This document shows, piece after piece, positions 1-5,699 of a stretch of 18,219 nucleotides of DNA (its first letter is position 1; every line of letters starts with the position of its first letter). Source of the stretch: JAFAZJ01 sp964437145 (lineage in GTDB: Bacteria; Pseudomonadota; Alphaproteobacteria; Reyranellales; Reyranellaceae); assembly GCA_964437145.1 (NCBI GenBank), contig CAYTFW010000136.1:1-18219 (forward strand). The letters run 5' to 3'. The notes below the pieces were generated by a model. It was not told the DNA's origin and did no database searches. It saw only the letters and a list, made by a program, of their open reading frames with translations. Both the position numbers and the translations under genes were made by a program.

Positions 1-12
1 GAAGCCCCTCAT

Positions 13-54
13 CCGCCCTTCGGGCACCTTCTCCCCGCCTTCGCGGGGAGAAGG
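13..54. repeat. Palindromic intergenic repeat, possible terminator hairpin
   Basis: Bases 27-38 and 43-54 form a perfect 12-bp stem (CCTTCTCCCCGC / GCGGGGAGAAGG) around a 4-base loop, two bases beyond the stop of the minus-strand receptor gene. There is no T-run after the stem, so an intrinsic terminator is only possible. Bases 13-31 are the exact reverse complement of 5586-5604, so this belongs to the same dispersed repeat family as the element before the MFS gene. Confidence 0.7.
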
Positions 55-56
55 AC

Positions 57-1025
57 TCATTCCGCCTTGATGCCGAGCTTGCGGATCAGCGGCGACCAGA
101 TGCGGTCTTCCTTCTCCAGCATGGCCGCGAAGGCTTCCGGCGTGCTGTGCTGCGGCTGCGCGCCGAGATCGTCGAAGCGCTTGGCGATCTCCGGATCCTT
201 CAGCACGCTCGCCATGGCGGCGTTGAGCTTCGCCAGCACCTCGGCGGGAATCTTCGCCGGCGCGAACAGGCCGGCGAAGGTCATCGCGTCGTAGTCGGCC
301 AGGCCGGCGATGCCGGACTCCATCACCGTGGGCACGTCGGGCAGCTGCGGCACGCGCTGCGGCGAGGTCACCGCCAGCGCGCGCAGCTTGCCGGCGCGGA
401 TATGCGGCAGCGCGGTGCTGAGCTGGTCGATCTGCGCCGGCACCTGACCCGCGATCACGTCGACCACCGCGGCGCCGCTGCCCTTGTAGTGCACCAGGGT
501 GAACTCGACATTGGTCGCGCCGCCAATACGCGCGATGGCGAGATGGTTGGTGGTGCCGGCGCCGGCGGTGGCGATCGGGATTTTGTCCGGGCTGGTGCGC
601 GCCAATGCGATGACATCGGCCAGGTTCTTCACCGGTGCCGAGGGATGCACGACCAGCACCATCGGCACCGCCGAGGCGAGGCTGATCGGCTGGAAGTCGC
701 GCCGCCAGTCATAGGGCGCTCGGCCGTAGACGACAGGGCCGAGCACCAGCGAGTTGGCTGCGACCATCAGCGTGTAGCCATCGGGCGCCGAGCGCGCGAC
801 GTGCTCGCTGCCGATCAGGCCGCCGGCGCCAGGCTTGTTCTCGACCACCACGGACTGGCCCAGCAAGTCCTTGAGCTTCGACGCCAAAAGCCGCGCGGTG
901 ACGTCGACGTTGCCACCGGGGGCGAAGGGCGCGACCACGCGGATCGGCTTGTCGGGATATTGCGCCTGGGCGGGCACGGGGCCGAGCAGCGCGGCCAGGA
1001 CGGCGACGATCGCGATAACGCGCAT
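57..1025 (-). CDS. Tripartite tricarboxylate transporter (Bug-family) periplasmic substrate-binding protein
   Basis: A 322-residue extracytoplasmic solute receptor of the Bug/TctC type, which captures carboxylates or related organic acids in the periplasm for a TctAB-type carrier. What is seen: an N-terminal signal peptide (MRVIAIVAVL..., hydrophobic to about residue 15, likely cleavage after AQA near residue 21), then the family hallmark of a beta strand followed by PFAPGGNVDVTARLLA near residue 33. Length is normal for the family. I chose the ATG at 1025 because GGAG lies 9 bases upstream. A TTG at 1040 would put five extra residues before the signal peptide. The gene starts 18 bases after the dinB stop on the same strand, so co-transcription is plausible. 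No membrane TctA/TctB partner is in the window, which is common because Bug genes are often orphans. The ligand cannot be predicted. Confidence 0.92.
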   Translation of the reverse strand: MRVIAIVAVLAALLGPVPAQAQYPDKPIRVVAPFAPGGNVDVTARLLASKLKDLLGQSVVVENKPGAGGLIGSEHVARSAPDGYTLMVAANSLVLGPVVYGRAPYDWRRDFQPISLASAVPMVLVVHPSAPVKNLADVIALARTSPDKIPIATAGAGTTNHLAIARIGGATNVEFTLVHYKGSGAAVVDVIAGQVPAQIDQLSTALPHIRAGKLRALAVTSPQRVPQLPDVPTVMESGIAGLADYDAMTFAGLFAPAKIPAEVLAKLNAAMASVLKDPEIAKRFDDLGAQPQHSTPEAFAAMLEKEDRIWSPLIRKLGIKAE

Positions 1026-1043
1026 AACTAAAGGCTCCAACGA

Positions 1044-2285
1044 TCACAGGTCCCGTTCGGCAAGCTCGCGAAATGCGTCGGGAACGGAACGGTGAGCGCC
1101 CAACGCGACCGAACCATAGCCCACCGCGCCCCATCCGAAACGATGGCGAATCTTGTCGATCGCCCGATCGGCCGCTTCGCGCGCCATGCCGCGTCTTGTG
1201 CCGGGGCGGCGGCCTTCGTCGTCGAGGCCGAGCGCGAGCTCCAGCTGCAGACGCGAAACCTTCTCGAGATGCGACACCGAGATCGCCAGCAGCGAGATGT
1301 AGCGCTCCTCGGGATGTTGCGCGAGGGTCGCATTCACCAGGTCCTCGGCGATCTCGGTCAGGCTCGCCGTCGAGGAGACCGGCGCATCGAGCGTGACGGC
1401 GCGGGTGACCGCATGCAGGTCGGCGAAACGCACGCGTACCGTCACGGTGCGGCCGGCCAGGGACTTGGCGCGCAGTCGCGTGCCGATCCGGTCGGCGAGA
1501 TGCGCCAGCGTCGGGTGGATGACATGCGCTTCGGCGGGCTTCCTGCCGAGCGCCGACTGCGCCCCCGCCGATCGCGCGCGATGGTTCGTCCTGATCTCGC
1601 GCGGATCGCGATTCCACGCTAGCGCCGCGAGCTTCTCACCCGCCGCGGGTCCCAGCAGCCGTTCCAGCGCGCGCGGCGATGTCTTCGCCAGTTGCCCGAT
1701 GGTGGTCACGCCGATCTCAGCCAGCCGTGCCTGCGTGGCGGGCCCCACGCCCCACATCAGCGCGACGGGCAGGTTGTGCAGGAAGTCCAGCTCGGTCGCG
1801 GGATCGACGACCTTCAGCCCGTCGGGCTTGGCCACCTGCGAGGCGATCTTCGCCAGATGCTTGGTGCGCGCCACGCCGACCGAGATCGGCAGGCCGAGTT
1901 CCGTGCGAACACGATGGCGGATCGCCCGCGCGATCTCCTCCGGCGAACCAAAGAGATGGGTGCAGCCCACGACGTCGGCGAAGGCTTCGTCGATGGAGAT
2001 CCGCTCGACCAGCGGCGTGAAGTCGCCGATCACGTTCATGACCGCGTCGCCCAGCCGTTGGTACTCCTTGAAATGGCCGTCGACGAAGATGAGCTGCGGA
2101 CAGAGCTCGCGCGCCCGCCGCCCGGGCATGGCGCTATGAACGCCAAAGGCCTTGGCTTCGTAGGACGCCGCCAGCACGACCCCGCCACCGACCGCGATCG
2201 GCTTGCCGCGCAGGGACGGGTCAAGCAGCTGCTCGACCGAGGCGTAGAAAGCGTCGAGATCCGCGTGGAGGATGGTGGCCGTCAT
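1044..2285 (-). CDS. dinB: DNA polymerase IV (Y-family translesion polymerase)
   Basis: A 413-residue error-prone polymerase that copies past damaged bases. Seen: the palm motif HADLDAFYASVEQ (residues 7-19) with metal-binding Asp9 and the steric-gate position occupied by Tyr14; YEAKAFGV at 42-49; the second catalytic motif SIDEAF at 97-102 with Asp99 and Glu100; a helix-hairpin-helix region near 177-200 (MWGVGPATQARLAEIG); a little-finger domain near 245-350; and QLELAL at 347-352, which resembles a beta-clamp-binding motif. A tail of about 60 residues ending in VPDAFRELAE follows. By recollection this occurs in related alphaproteobacterial proteins. The start is ATG at 2285. There is no strong Shine-Dalgarno sequence, but the LexA box and a TTGACA hexamer lie just upstream. 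The gene is likely SOS-induced. Confidence 0.96.
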   Translation of the reverse strand: MTATILHADLDAFYASVEQLLDPSLRGKPIAVGGGVVLAASYEAKAFGVHSAMPGRRARELCPQLIFVDGHFKEYQRLGDAVMNVIGDFTPLVERISIDEAFADVVGCTHLFGSPEEIARAIRHRVRTELGLPISVGVARTKHLAKIASQVAKPDGLKVVDPATELDFLHNLPVALMWGVGPATQARLAEIGVTTIGQLAKTSPRALERLLGPAAGEKLAALAWNRDPREIRTNHRARSAGAQSALGRKPAEAHVIHPTLAHLADRIGTRLRAKSLAGRTVTVRVRFADLHAVTRAVTLDAPVSSTASLTEIAEDLVNATLAQHPEERYISLLAISVSHLEKVSRLQLELALGLDDEGRRPGTRRGMAREAADRAIDKIRHRFGWGAVGYGSVALGAHRSVPDAFRELAERDL

Positions 2286-2309
2286 GTTCTGTTGTGACTA
2301 CTCGAGTCA

Positions 2310-2324
2310 GAACAAAAGAGGAAC
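2310..2324 (-). promoter_or_regulatory. LexA (SOS) box upstream of dinB
   Basis: On the minus strand this reads GTTCCTCTTTTGTTC, an exact GTTC-N7-GTTC direct repeat. That is the established LexA operator of alphaproteobacteria, unlike the CTG-N10-CAG box of gammaproteobacteria. It ends 24 bases before the dinB start codon and covers the expected -10 position of the promoter predicted from the TTGACA at 2343-2338. LexA binding should therefore block initiation. Confidence 0.9.
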
Positions 2325-2343
2325 ATTAGCGGCCGATTGTCAA
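2314..2343 (-). promoter_or_regulatory. Candidate dinB promoter
   Basis: On the minus strand a perfect -35 hexamer TTGACA (2343-2338) is followed after 18 bases by TCTTTT (2319-2314), a weak -10. The -35 match is exact, but the -10 agrees at only three of six positions. The LexA box overlaps it, which is the expected arrangement for a repressed SOS promoter. Confidence 0.55.
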
Positions 2344-2363
2344 GGCACGCGCCGCCTGATCGG

Positions 2364-3011
2364 TCAATTCGCCGGACAGCGCCACGAGCCAGTCACGGTG
2401 ACGTATTCGCTTTCCGCCATTCGGCCGTGAGCTATGTGCGGCTCGACGTTGGCGAGGCGGAAGCGGCCGCCACGCCCGTCGCGATCCAACGTTACCGAGC
2501 CTGATGTCTTGCGATCATCCTCGGCAAACCGTCCTTTCCAGGCGCCCCGGGCTGTCAGGCCGATTTCGAACGATCGTGAAAGCCTGACCGGCCCCGAGGT
2601 CGACAGTTGATCCGGCAGCGGATCGATCCTCAGGGAGAAGTAATTCACGACCGGGCCGGTGCTCGCGGGCAGGCCTGGTCCGCTGCCCTTCGGCACGGTC
2701 GAGCCTCCTTCTCCCGGCGTCGACGGATCCGGGCCGAACACCACCGCGTATCCCGCGGCGTAATTCGGTGGGTCCTCCGGCGACGGGTTCGGCTTCTCTG
2801 TCGTGGGCAGTCGTATCCAGCTCGGCATGACGCATTTGTGCCTGTCGTCACCGCTGCGAGCGAAGGTCTTGGTGAAGTCGAGCTTGGCGTTCTGCAGCCG
2901 CACCGAGATCGTGAGATCATGACTCGACGCCTCTGTCCCGAGGGTGTCGACACAAGCCGCCAAGGGGAGGAAGAACGCGAGCACCATGGTGCGTATGCGT
3001 CTGTAGGTCAC
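2364..3011 (-). CDS. Putative lipoprotein of unknown function
   Basis: A 215-residue protein that I do not recognise. It begins with a lipoprotein signal: a basic N-region (TYRRIRT), a hydrophobic stretch (MVLAFFLPL) and a lipobox LAAC that places the lipidated cysteine at residue 20. It should therefore be anchored to a membrane facing the periplasm. The mature part has a Pro/Gly-rich middle (around SPEDPPNY and PSTPGEGGSTVPKGSG), beta-type stretches and two further cysteines (HKCVMP and a near-terminal WRCPAN) that could form a disulfide. I chose the GTG at 3011 because AGAGGGG lies about 5 bases upstream. A GTG at 3029 overlaps the previous stop but lacks a Shine-Dalgarno and would lengthen the N-region. 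It follows the CoA-transferase genes by 14 bases and may share their transcript. Confidence 0.75.
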   Translation of the reverse strand: MTYRRIRTMVLAFFLPLAACVDTLGTEASSHDLTISVRLQNAKLDFTKTFARSGDDRHKCVMPSWIRLPTTEKPNPSPEDPPNYAAGYAVVFGPDPSTPGEGGSTVPKGSGPGLPASTGPVVNYFSLRIDPLPDQLSTSGPVRLSRSFEIGLTARGAWKGRFAEDDRKTSGSVTLDRDGRGGRFRLANVEPHIAHGRMAESEYVTVTGSWRCPAN

Positions 3012-3025
3012 AATCCCCTCTCGGC

Positions 3026-3703
3026 TCACGCCGGCAGCGATGGTACGACCAACGGCTTGAAGTCCTGCGCCAGCGTGAAGGGCGCGCCGGTGCGGGCGCG
3101 TAGTTGATCGACACTGACCTCCGCCAGTAATTCGCGCACGACGAAGCCGGAGGCGGTGACATCGACCACCGCGATATCGGTGAACACGCGGCGCACGCAG
3201 CGCACGGCCGTCAGCGGCAGGGCGCAGCGCTCCAGCAGGCGCGGGGCGCCGGCGCGCGTGTTGTGCTCCATGATCGCCCAGACCTCGCGCGCGCCGACGG
3301 CGAGATCCATGGCGCCGCCGACCAGCGGGCCCTTGTCGGGGATGCGCGAATCCCAGTTGGCGAAATCGCCGTTGGATGCGACCTCGAAGGCGCCGAGGAT
3401 CGTCACGTCGATATGGCCGCCGCGGATCATGGCGAAGGACGCCGTCGAATCGACGATGGTGGCGCCCGAGCGCAAGGTGATGGTGCGGCTGCCGGCGTCG
3501 ACCAGGTCGCTGTCGGCCTCATTGGGCGCGGCCGCTGGACCGACGCCGATCACGCCGTTCTCGGACTGGAAGAAGACGTCGCGGCCCTGGGGCAGGTGAT
3601 CGGAGGCCAGTACCGGGATGCCGATGCCGAGATTGACCACGGTGCCGTCGGCGATGTCCTGCGCCGCGCGCCAGGCCATCTGGTTGCGATTGAGTCCTGG
3701 CAT
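3026..3703 (-). CDS. 3-oxoacid/3-oxoadipate-type CoA-transferase, subunit B
   Basis: A 225-residue class I CoA-transferase beta subunit. Such enzymes move CoA from succinyl-CoA to a 3-oxo acid through a glutamyl-CoA thioester. Seen: GTVVNLGIGIP at 20-30 and the catalytic motif SENGVIGVGP at 47-56 with the nucleophile Glu48. Further on, GGHIDVTILGAFEV and VGGAMDLAVGA are typical of the PcaJ/ScoB/CatJ branch. Length is normal. The gene starts five bases after the subunit A stop, so the two are one operon. No thiolase, hydrolase or other ring-cleavage gene lies next to it, so 3-oxoadipate versus acetoacetate or another acid cannot be decided. I therefore give no gene symbol. Confidence 0.93.
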   Translation of the reverse strand: MPGLNRNQMAWRAAQDIADGTVVNLGIGIPVLASDHLPQGRDVFFQSENGVIGVGPAAAPNEADSDLVDAGSRTITLRSGATIVDSTASFAMIRGGHIDVTILGAFEVASNGDFANWDSRIPDKGPLVGGAMDLAVGAREVWAIMEHNTRAGAPRLLERCALPLTAVRCVRRVFTDIAVVDVTASGFVVRELLAEVSVDQLRARTGAPFTLAQDFKPLVVPSLPA

Positions 3704-3708
3704 CGTCC

Positions 3709-4380
3709 CTACGCTCCCACCGCCACGACACGATCGATGAAGACGCCCGACAGCTGCACGCGCTCGGGCGCGATCGGCTCGTCCTGCGTCGTCCGAACTT
3801 CTGCCACCGCGAGCTTCGCCGCCGTCGCCATCGCCGGCCCGAAATTCACCTGGGCGTGGCGAAAGACGAGGTTACCGAAGCGGTCGGCGATATCCGCACG
3901 CAACAACGCGAGATCGCCACTGATCGCGTGCTCCAGCACGCAGTCCCGGCCGTTGATCGTGCGCGTTTCCTTGCCTTTCGCCAGGTCGGTGCCGTAGGCC
4001 ACCGGCGTGTAGAAAGCGGGAATGCCGGCGCCGCCGGCACGGATGCGTTCGGCGAAGGTGCCCTGTGGCACGCATTCGAACTCGATCTTGCCGTCCTTCA
4101 GCAGCTGCTCGAACACCGAGAGGCCGGGTTCGCGCCCGCGCCCGGCGCTGGCGATCACCTTGCGCACCTGGCCGTTGGCGATCAGCTCATGCGTCAGCGA
4201 CAGGCGGTGGATGGCGGAATTCACCACCAGGGTGAGCTCCTTGGCGCCATGATCGCGCAGCGCGACGATCAGCTTGTTGGCGAAACCTGCGCCGCCGAAG
4301 CCGGAGACGAAGACCACCGCGCCGTCGCGCACGCCCTCCATCGCCGCTGCGGCGCTCGCCACCCGCTTGTCGATCGCCAT
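3709..4380 (-). CDS. 3-oxoacid/3-oxoadipate-type CoA-transferase, subunit A
   Basis: A 223-residue alpha subunit that pairs with the subunit B encoded immediately downstream. Seen: the glycine-rich CoA-binding turn SGFGGAGFANKLI at 26-38; AGRGREPGLSVFEQLL; FTPV-like AFYTPVAYGTDLAKGK; and the C-terminal signature DRFGNLVFRHAQVNFGP that resembles PcaI proteins (RWGNLxYRxAxxNFGP). The segment INGRDCVLEHAISGDLALL also resembles PcaI more than ScoA, which leans toward a 3-oxoadipate-type enzyme. The start is ATG at 4380 with GGAA upstream. The gene diverges from the borosin-like pair across a 110-bp gap. Confidence 0.93.
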   Translation of the reverse strand: MAIDKRVASAAAAMEGVRDGAVVFVSGFGGAGFANKLIVALRDHGAKELTLVVNSAIHRLSLTHELIANGQVRKVIASAGRGREPGLSVFEQLLKDGKIEFECVPQGTFAERIRAGGAGIPAFYTPVAYGTDLAKGKETRTINGRDCVLEHAISGDLALLRADIADRFGNLVFRHAQVNFGPAMATAAKLAVAEVRTTQDEPIAPERVQLSGVFIDRVVAVGA

Positions 4381-4461
4381 CCCGCTCGTTTCCCCGCGTT
4401 GTTGGCGTCACCGTAGTCCGTCGACGCCACCGGCATCAACGGCGCTCGCCGGCGGCCCTCC

Positions 4462-4467
4462 TATGCT
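4462..4467 (+). promoter_or_regulatory. Candidate -10 box for the borosin-like operon
   Basis: TATGCT, followed by AGC, lies 14 bases before the GGAGG of the small gene. It matches four of six positions of the -10 consensus and would give a very short leader. I see no convincing -35 at the right distance. The rest of the 110-bp divergent gap (4381-4490) shows no clear operator. Confidence 0.3.
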
Positions 4468-4490
4468 AGCGTGCCGGGACGGAGGACGAC

Positions 4491-4718
4491 GTGGCGGAAG
4501 ACCGGTTGATGGCGTTCTGGATCGCGATGGCGACCGACCCGATGAAGCACGAGGCGTTCCTGCGCGATCCCGAAGCGGCGATGGCCACCGCCGGGCTCGA
4601 CGCGGCGGAGCGCGAGGTCGCCAAGAGCGGCAACGCGCGCACGATCTACGCGCGATTGACCCACACGGCGCTGCCCTCGGCGCCGTCGGCTCCCGCCGCG
4701 CTGCCGGGGAAGGACTGA
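4491..4718 (+). CDS. Putative borosin RiPP precursor peptide (borosin-binding domain plus C-terminal tail)
   Basis: A 75-residue protein starting at GTG 4491, with GGAGG at 4481-4485 five bases upstream. Residues 6-47 look like a compact helical domain: LMAFWIAMATDP, then EAFLRDPEAAMATAGL, then DAAEREVAKSG. This pattern (F/W-rich helix, FLxDPEAAMxxxGL, then a helix ending in SG) matches the LigA-like borosin-binding domain of split borosin precursors such as Shewanella SonA, as I remember them. After it comes a tail, NARTIYARL then THTALPSAPSAPAALPGKD, that is rich in Ala, Pro and Ser and would be the core or leader-core region. The stop overlaps the start of the methyltransferase (TGATG), so the two are translationally coupled. 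Domain assignment rests on motif memory, and the exact core boundaries are unknown. The alternative is a stand-alone LigA-like accessory protein. Confidence 0.8.
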   Translation: MAEDRLMAFWIAMATDPMKHEAFLRDPEAAMATAGLDAAEREVAKSGNARTIYARLTHTALPSAPSAPAALPGKD

Positions 4719-5554
4719 TGGCCGACCGCGACGATCCGTTCGGCGCCAAGGACACGCCGGCGCGACGCGGCACGCTGGTGATCGTCGGCACCGGCATCCG
4801 TACCGTGGGCCAGATGACCACCGAGGCGGTGGCCTGGATCAAGCGTGCTGACACGGTGCTGTATCTCGTCGGCGATCCGATCGCCGAGGGTGCGATCCGC
4901 GCGCTCAACCCCGCCGGCGCGCAGTCGCTGGCCGACACCTACGTCGCCGAGAAAGATCGCACGGATGCCTATGGCGGCATGGTCGATCGCATCCTCGCCT
5001 GCCTGCGCGCCGGCGACCTGACTTGCGCGGCGTTCTACGGCCATCCCGGCGTCTTCGTCTCGCCGGCGCATGAGGCGATCCGTCGGGCACGCGCCGAAGG
5101 CTTCGAGGCGCGCATGCTGCCGGGCATCTCGGCCGAAGACTGCCTGTTCGCCGATCTCGGCGTCGATCCCGGTATCCATGGTTGTCAGTCCTACGAGGCC
5201 ACAGATTTCGTGCTCAACCGGCGCAACGTCGACACCAGCGCGGCGGTGGTGCTGTGGCAGATCGGCACCTTCGGCTTCGCCACCCACAAGCAGGGCAGGT
5301 ACGCCCTGCCGGCCATGTCGCTGCTGGTCGAGAAGCTCGAGCGCGTCTACGGACCGGCGCACGCGATGTATCTCTATGACGCCGCGGTGCTGCCCGGTTG
5401 CCAGTCGGTGATCCGCCAGATCGTCGCCGCCGATCTGATGACCGCGCCGCTGTCGATCGCCTACACGCTCTACATTCCGCCGTCGCGCGTGGCCGAGCCG
5501 GACATGGATGCCTATAACCGCATGGTCGCCCTCAACGCGGCGTACAAGGAATGA
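4718..5554 (+). CDS. Borosin-type peptide backbone alpha-N-methyltransferase (tetrapyrrole methylase fold)
   Basis: A 278-residue SAM-dependent enzyme predicted to methylate backbone amides of the partner encoded just upstream. Seen: the N-terminal strand and loop TLVIVGTGI (19-27); DTYVAEKDRTDAYGGM (73-88), whose Tyr75, Arg81 and Tyr85 fall where borosin enzymes have catalytic Tyr/Arg residues; the SAM-site motif FYGHPGVF (106-113); and PGISAEDCLFADLGVDPG (135-152) followed by GCQSYEATDF (155-164). These motifs are those of OphMA and SonM relatives rather than of CobA/CysG-type methylases. No cobalamin or siroheme genes are nearby. Its length equals the methyltransferase domain alone, so the substrate is supplied in trans. 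The start ATG at 4718 overlaps the upstream stop and is preceded by GGGGAAGGA. Inferred type: split borosin. Confidence 0.85.
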   Translation: MADRDDPFGAKDTPARRGTLVIVGTGIRTVGQMTTEAVAWIKRADTVLYLVGDPIAEGAIRALNPAGAQSLADTYVAEKDRTDAYGGMVDRILACLRAGDLTCAAFYGHPGVFVSPAHEAIRRARAEGFEARMLPGISAEDCLFADLGVDPGIHGCQSYEATDFVLNRRNVDTSAAVVLWQIGTFGFATHKQGRYALPAMSLLVEKLERVYGPAHAMYLYDAAVLPGCQSVIRQIVAADLMTAPLSIAYTLYIPPSRVAEPDMDAYNRMVALNAAYKE

Positions 5555-5568
5555 GCCCGTCGACTCAT

Positions 5569-5692
5569 ACCTTCCCCCGGAGGGGGAAGGTGCCCGAAGG
5601 GCGGGAGGGGGATGTCGAAGCCGGACTCCCGCGTTCGTCTTCGACATCCCCCATCCGGCGCTCCGCACCACCTTCCCCCTCCGGGGGAAGGT
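5569..5692. repeat. 124-bp nested palindromic repeat between methyltransferase and MFS genes
   Basis: The outer arms 5569-5591 and 5670-5692 are each a small hairpin (10-bp stem ACCTTCCCCC with a 3-base loop) and are inverted relative to one another. The inner arms 5607-5620 and 5639-5652 are a perfect 14-bp inverted repeat (GGGGGATGTCGAAG). Bases 5586-5604 match the reverse complement of 13-31 exactly, so it is a dispersed family. The right end carries GGGGGAAGG, which is placed as the Shine-Dalgarno of the MFS gene. Confidence 0.85.
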
Positions 5693-5699
5693 AACGGCT

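Noticed and set aside
147..1031. Long plus-strand open frame opposite the solute receptor
   Set aside because: It is an Arg/His-rich shadow typical of GC-rich DNA. The minus-strand frame has a signal peptide, family motifs and a Shine-Dalgarno.
3709..4380. Firm assignment of the CoA-transferase as PcaI/PcaJ
   Set aside because: Motifs lean that way, but no protocatechuate or 3-oxoadipate pathway gene adjoins, and paralogues acting on other 3-oxo acids share these motifs.
4491..4718. Small gene as PqqA-like or as a leader peptide of the methyltransferase
   Set aside because: It lacks the PqqA Glu/Tyr core, is longer, and has a folded helical region with FLxDPEAAMxxxGL typical of borosin-binding/LigA-like domains.
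4718..5554. Reading the methylase-fold protein as a cobalamin or siroheme biosynthesis methyltransferase
   Set aside because: The fold is shared, but PGISAEDCLFADLGVDPG with the Tyr/Arg set and the coupled small LigA-like gene fit borosins. No tetrapyrrole genes are nearby.
5569..5692. CRISPR array
   Set aside because: The repeats are inverted rather than evenly spaced direct repeats with spacers, and there are no cas genes.
5508..5699. Upstream extension of the MFS gene
   Set aside because: It would overlap the methyltransferase gene and translate the palindromic repeat into a non-hydrophobic leader. ATG 5700 starts directly at the first transmembrane segment.
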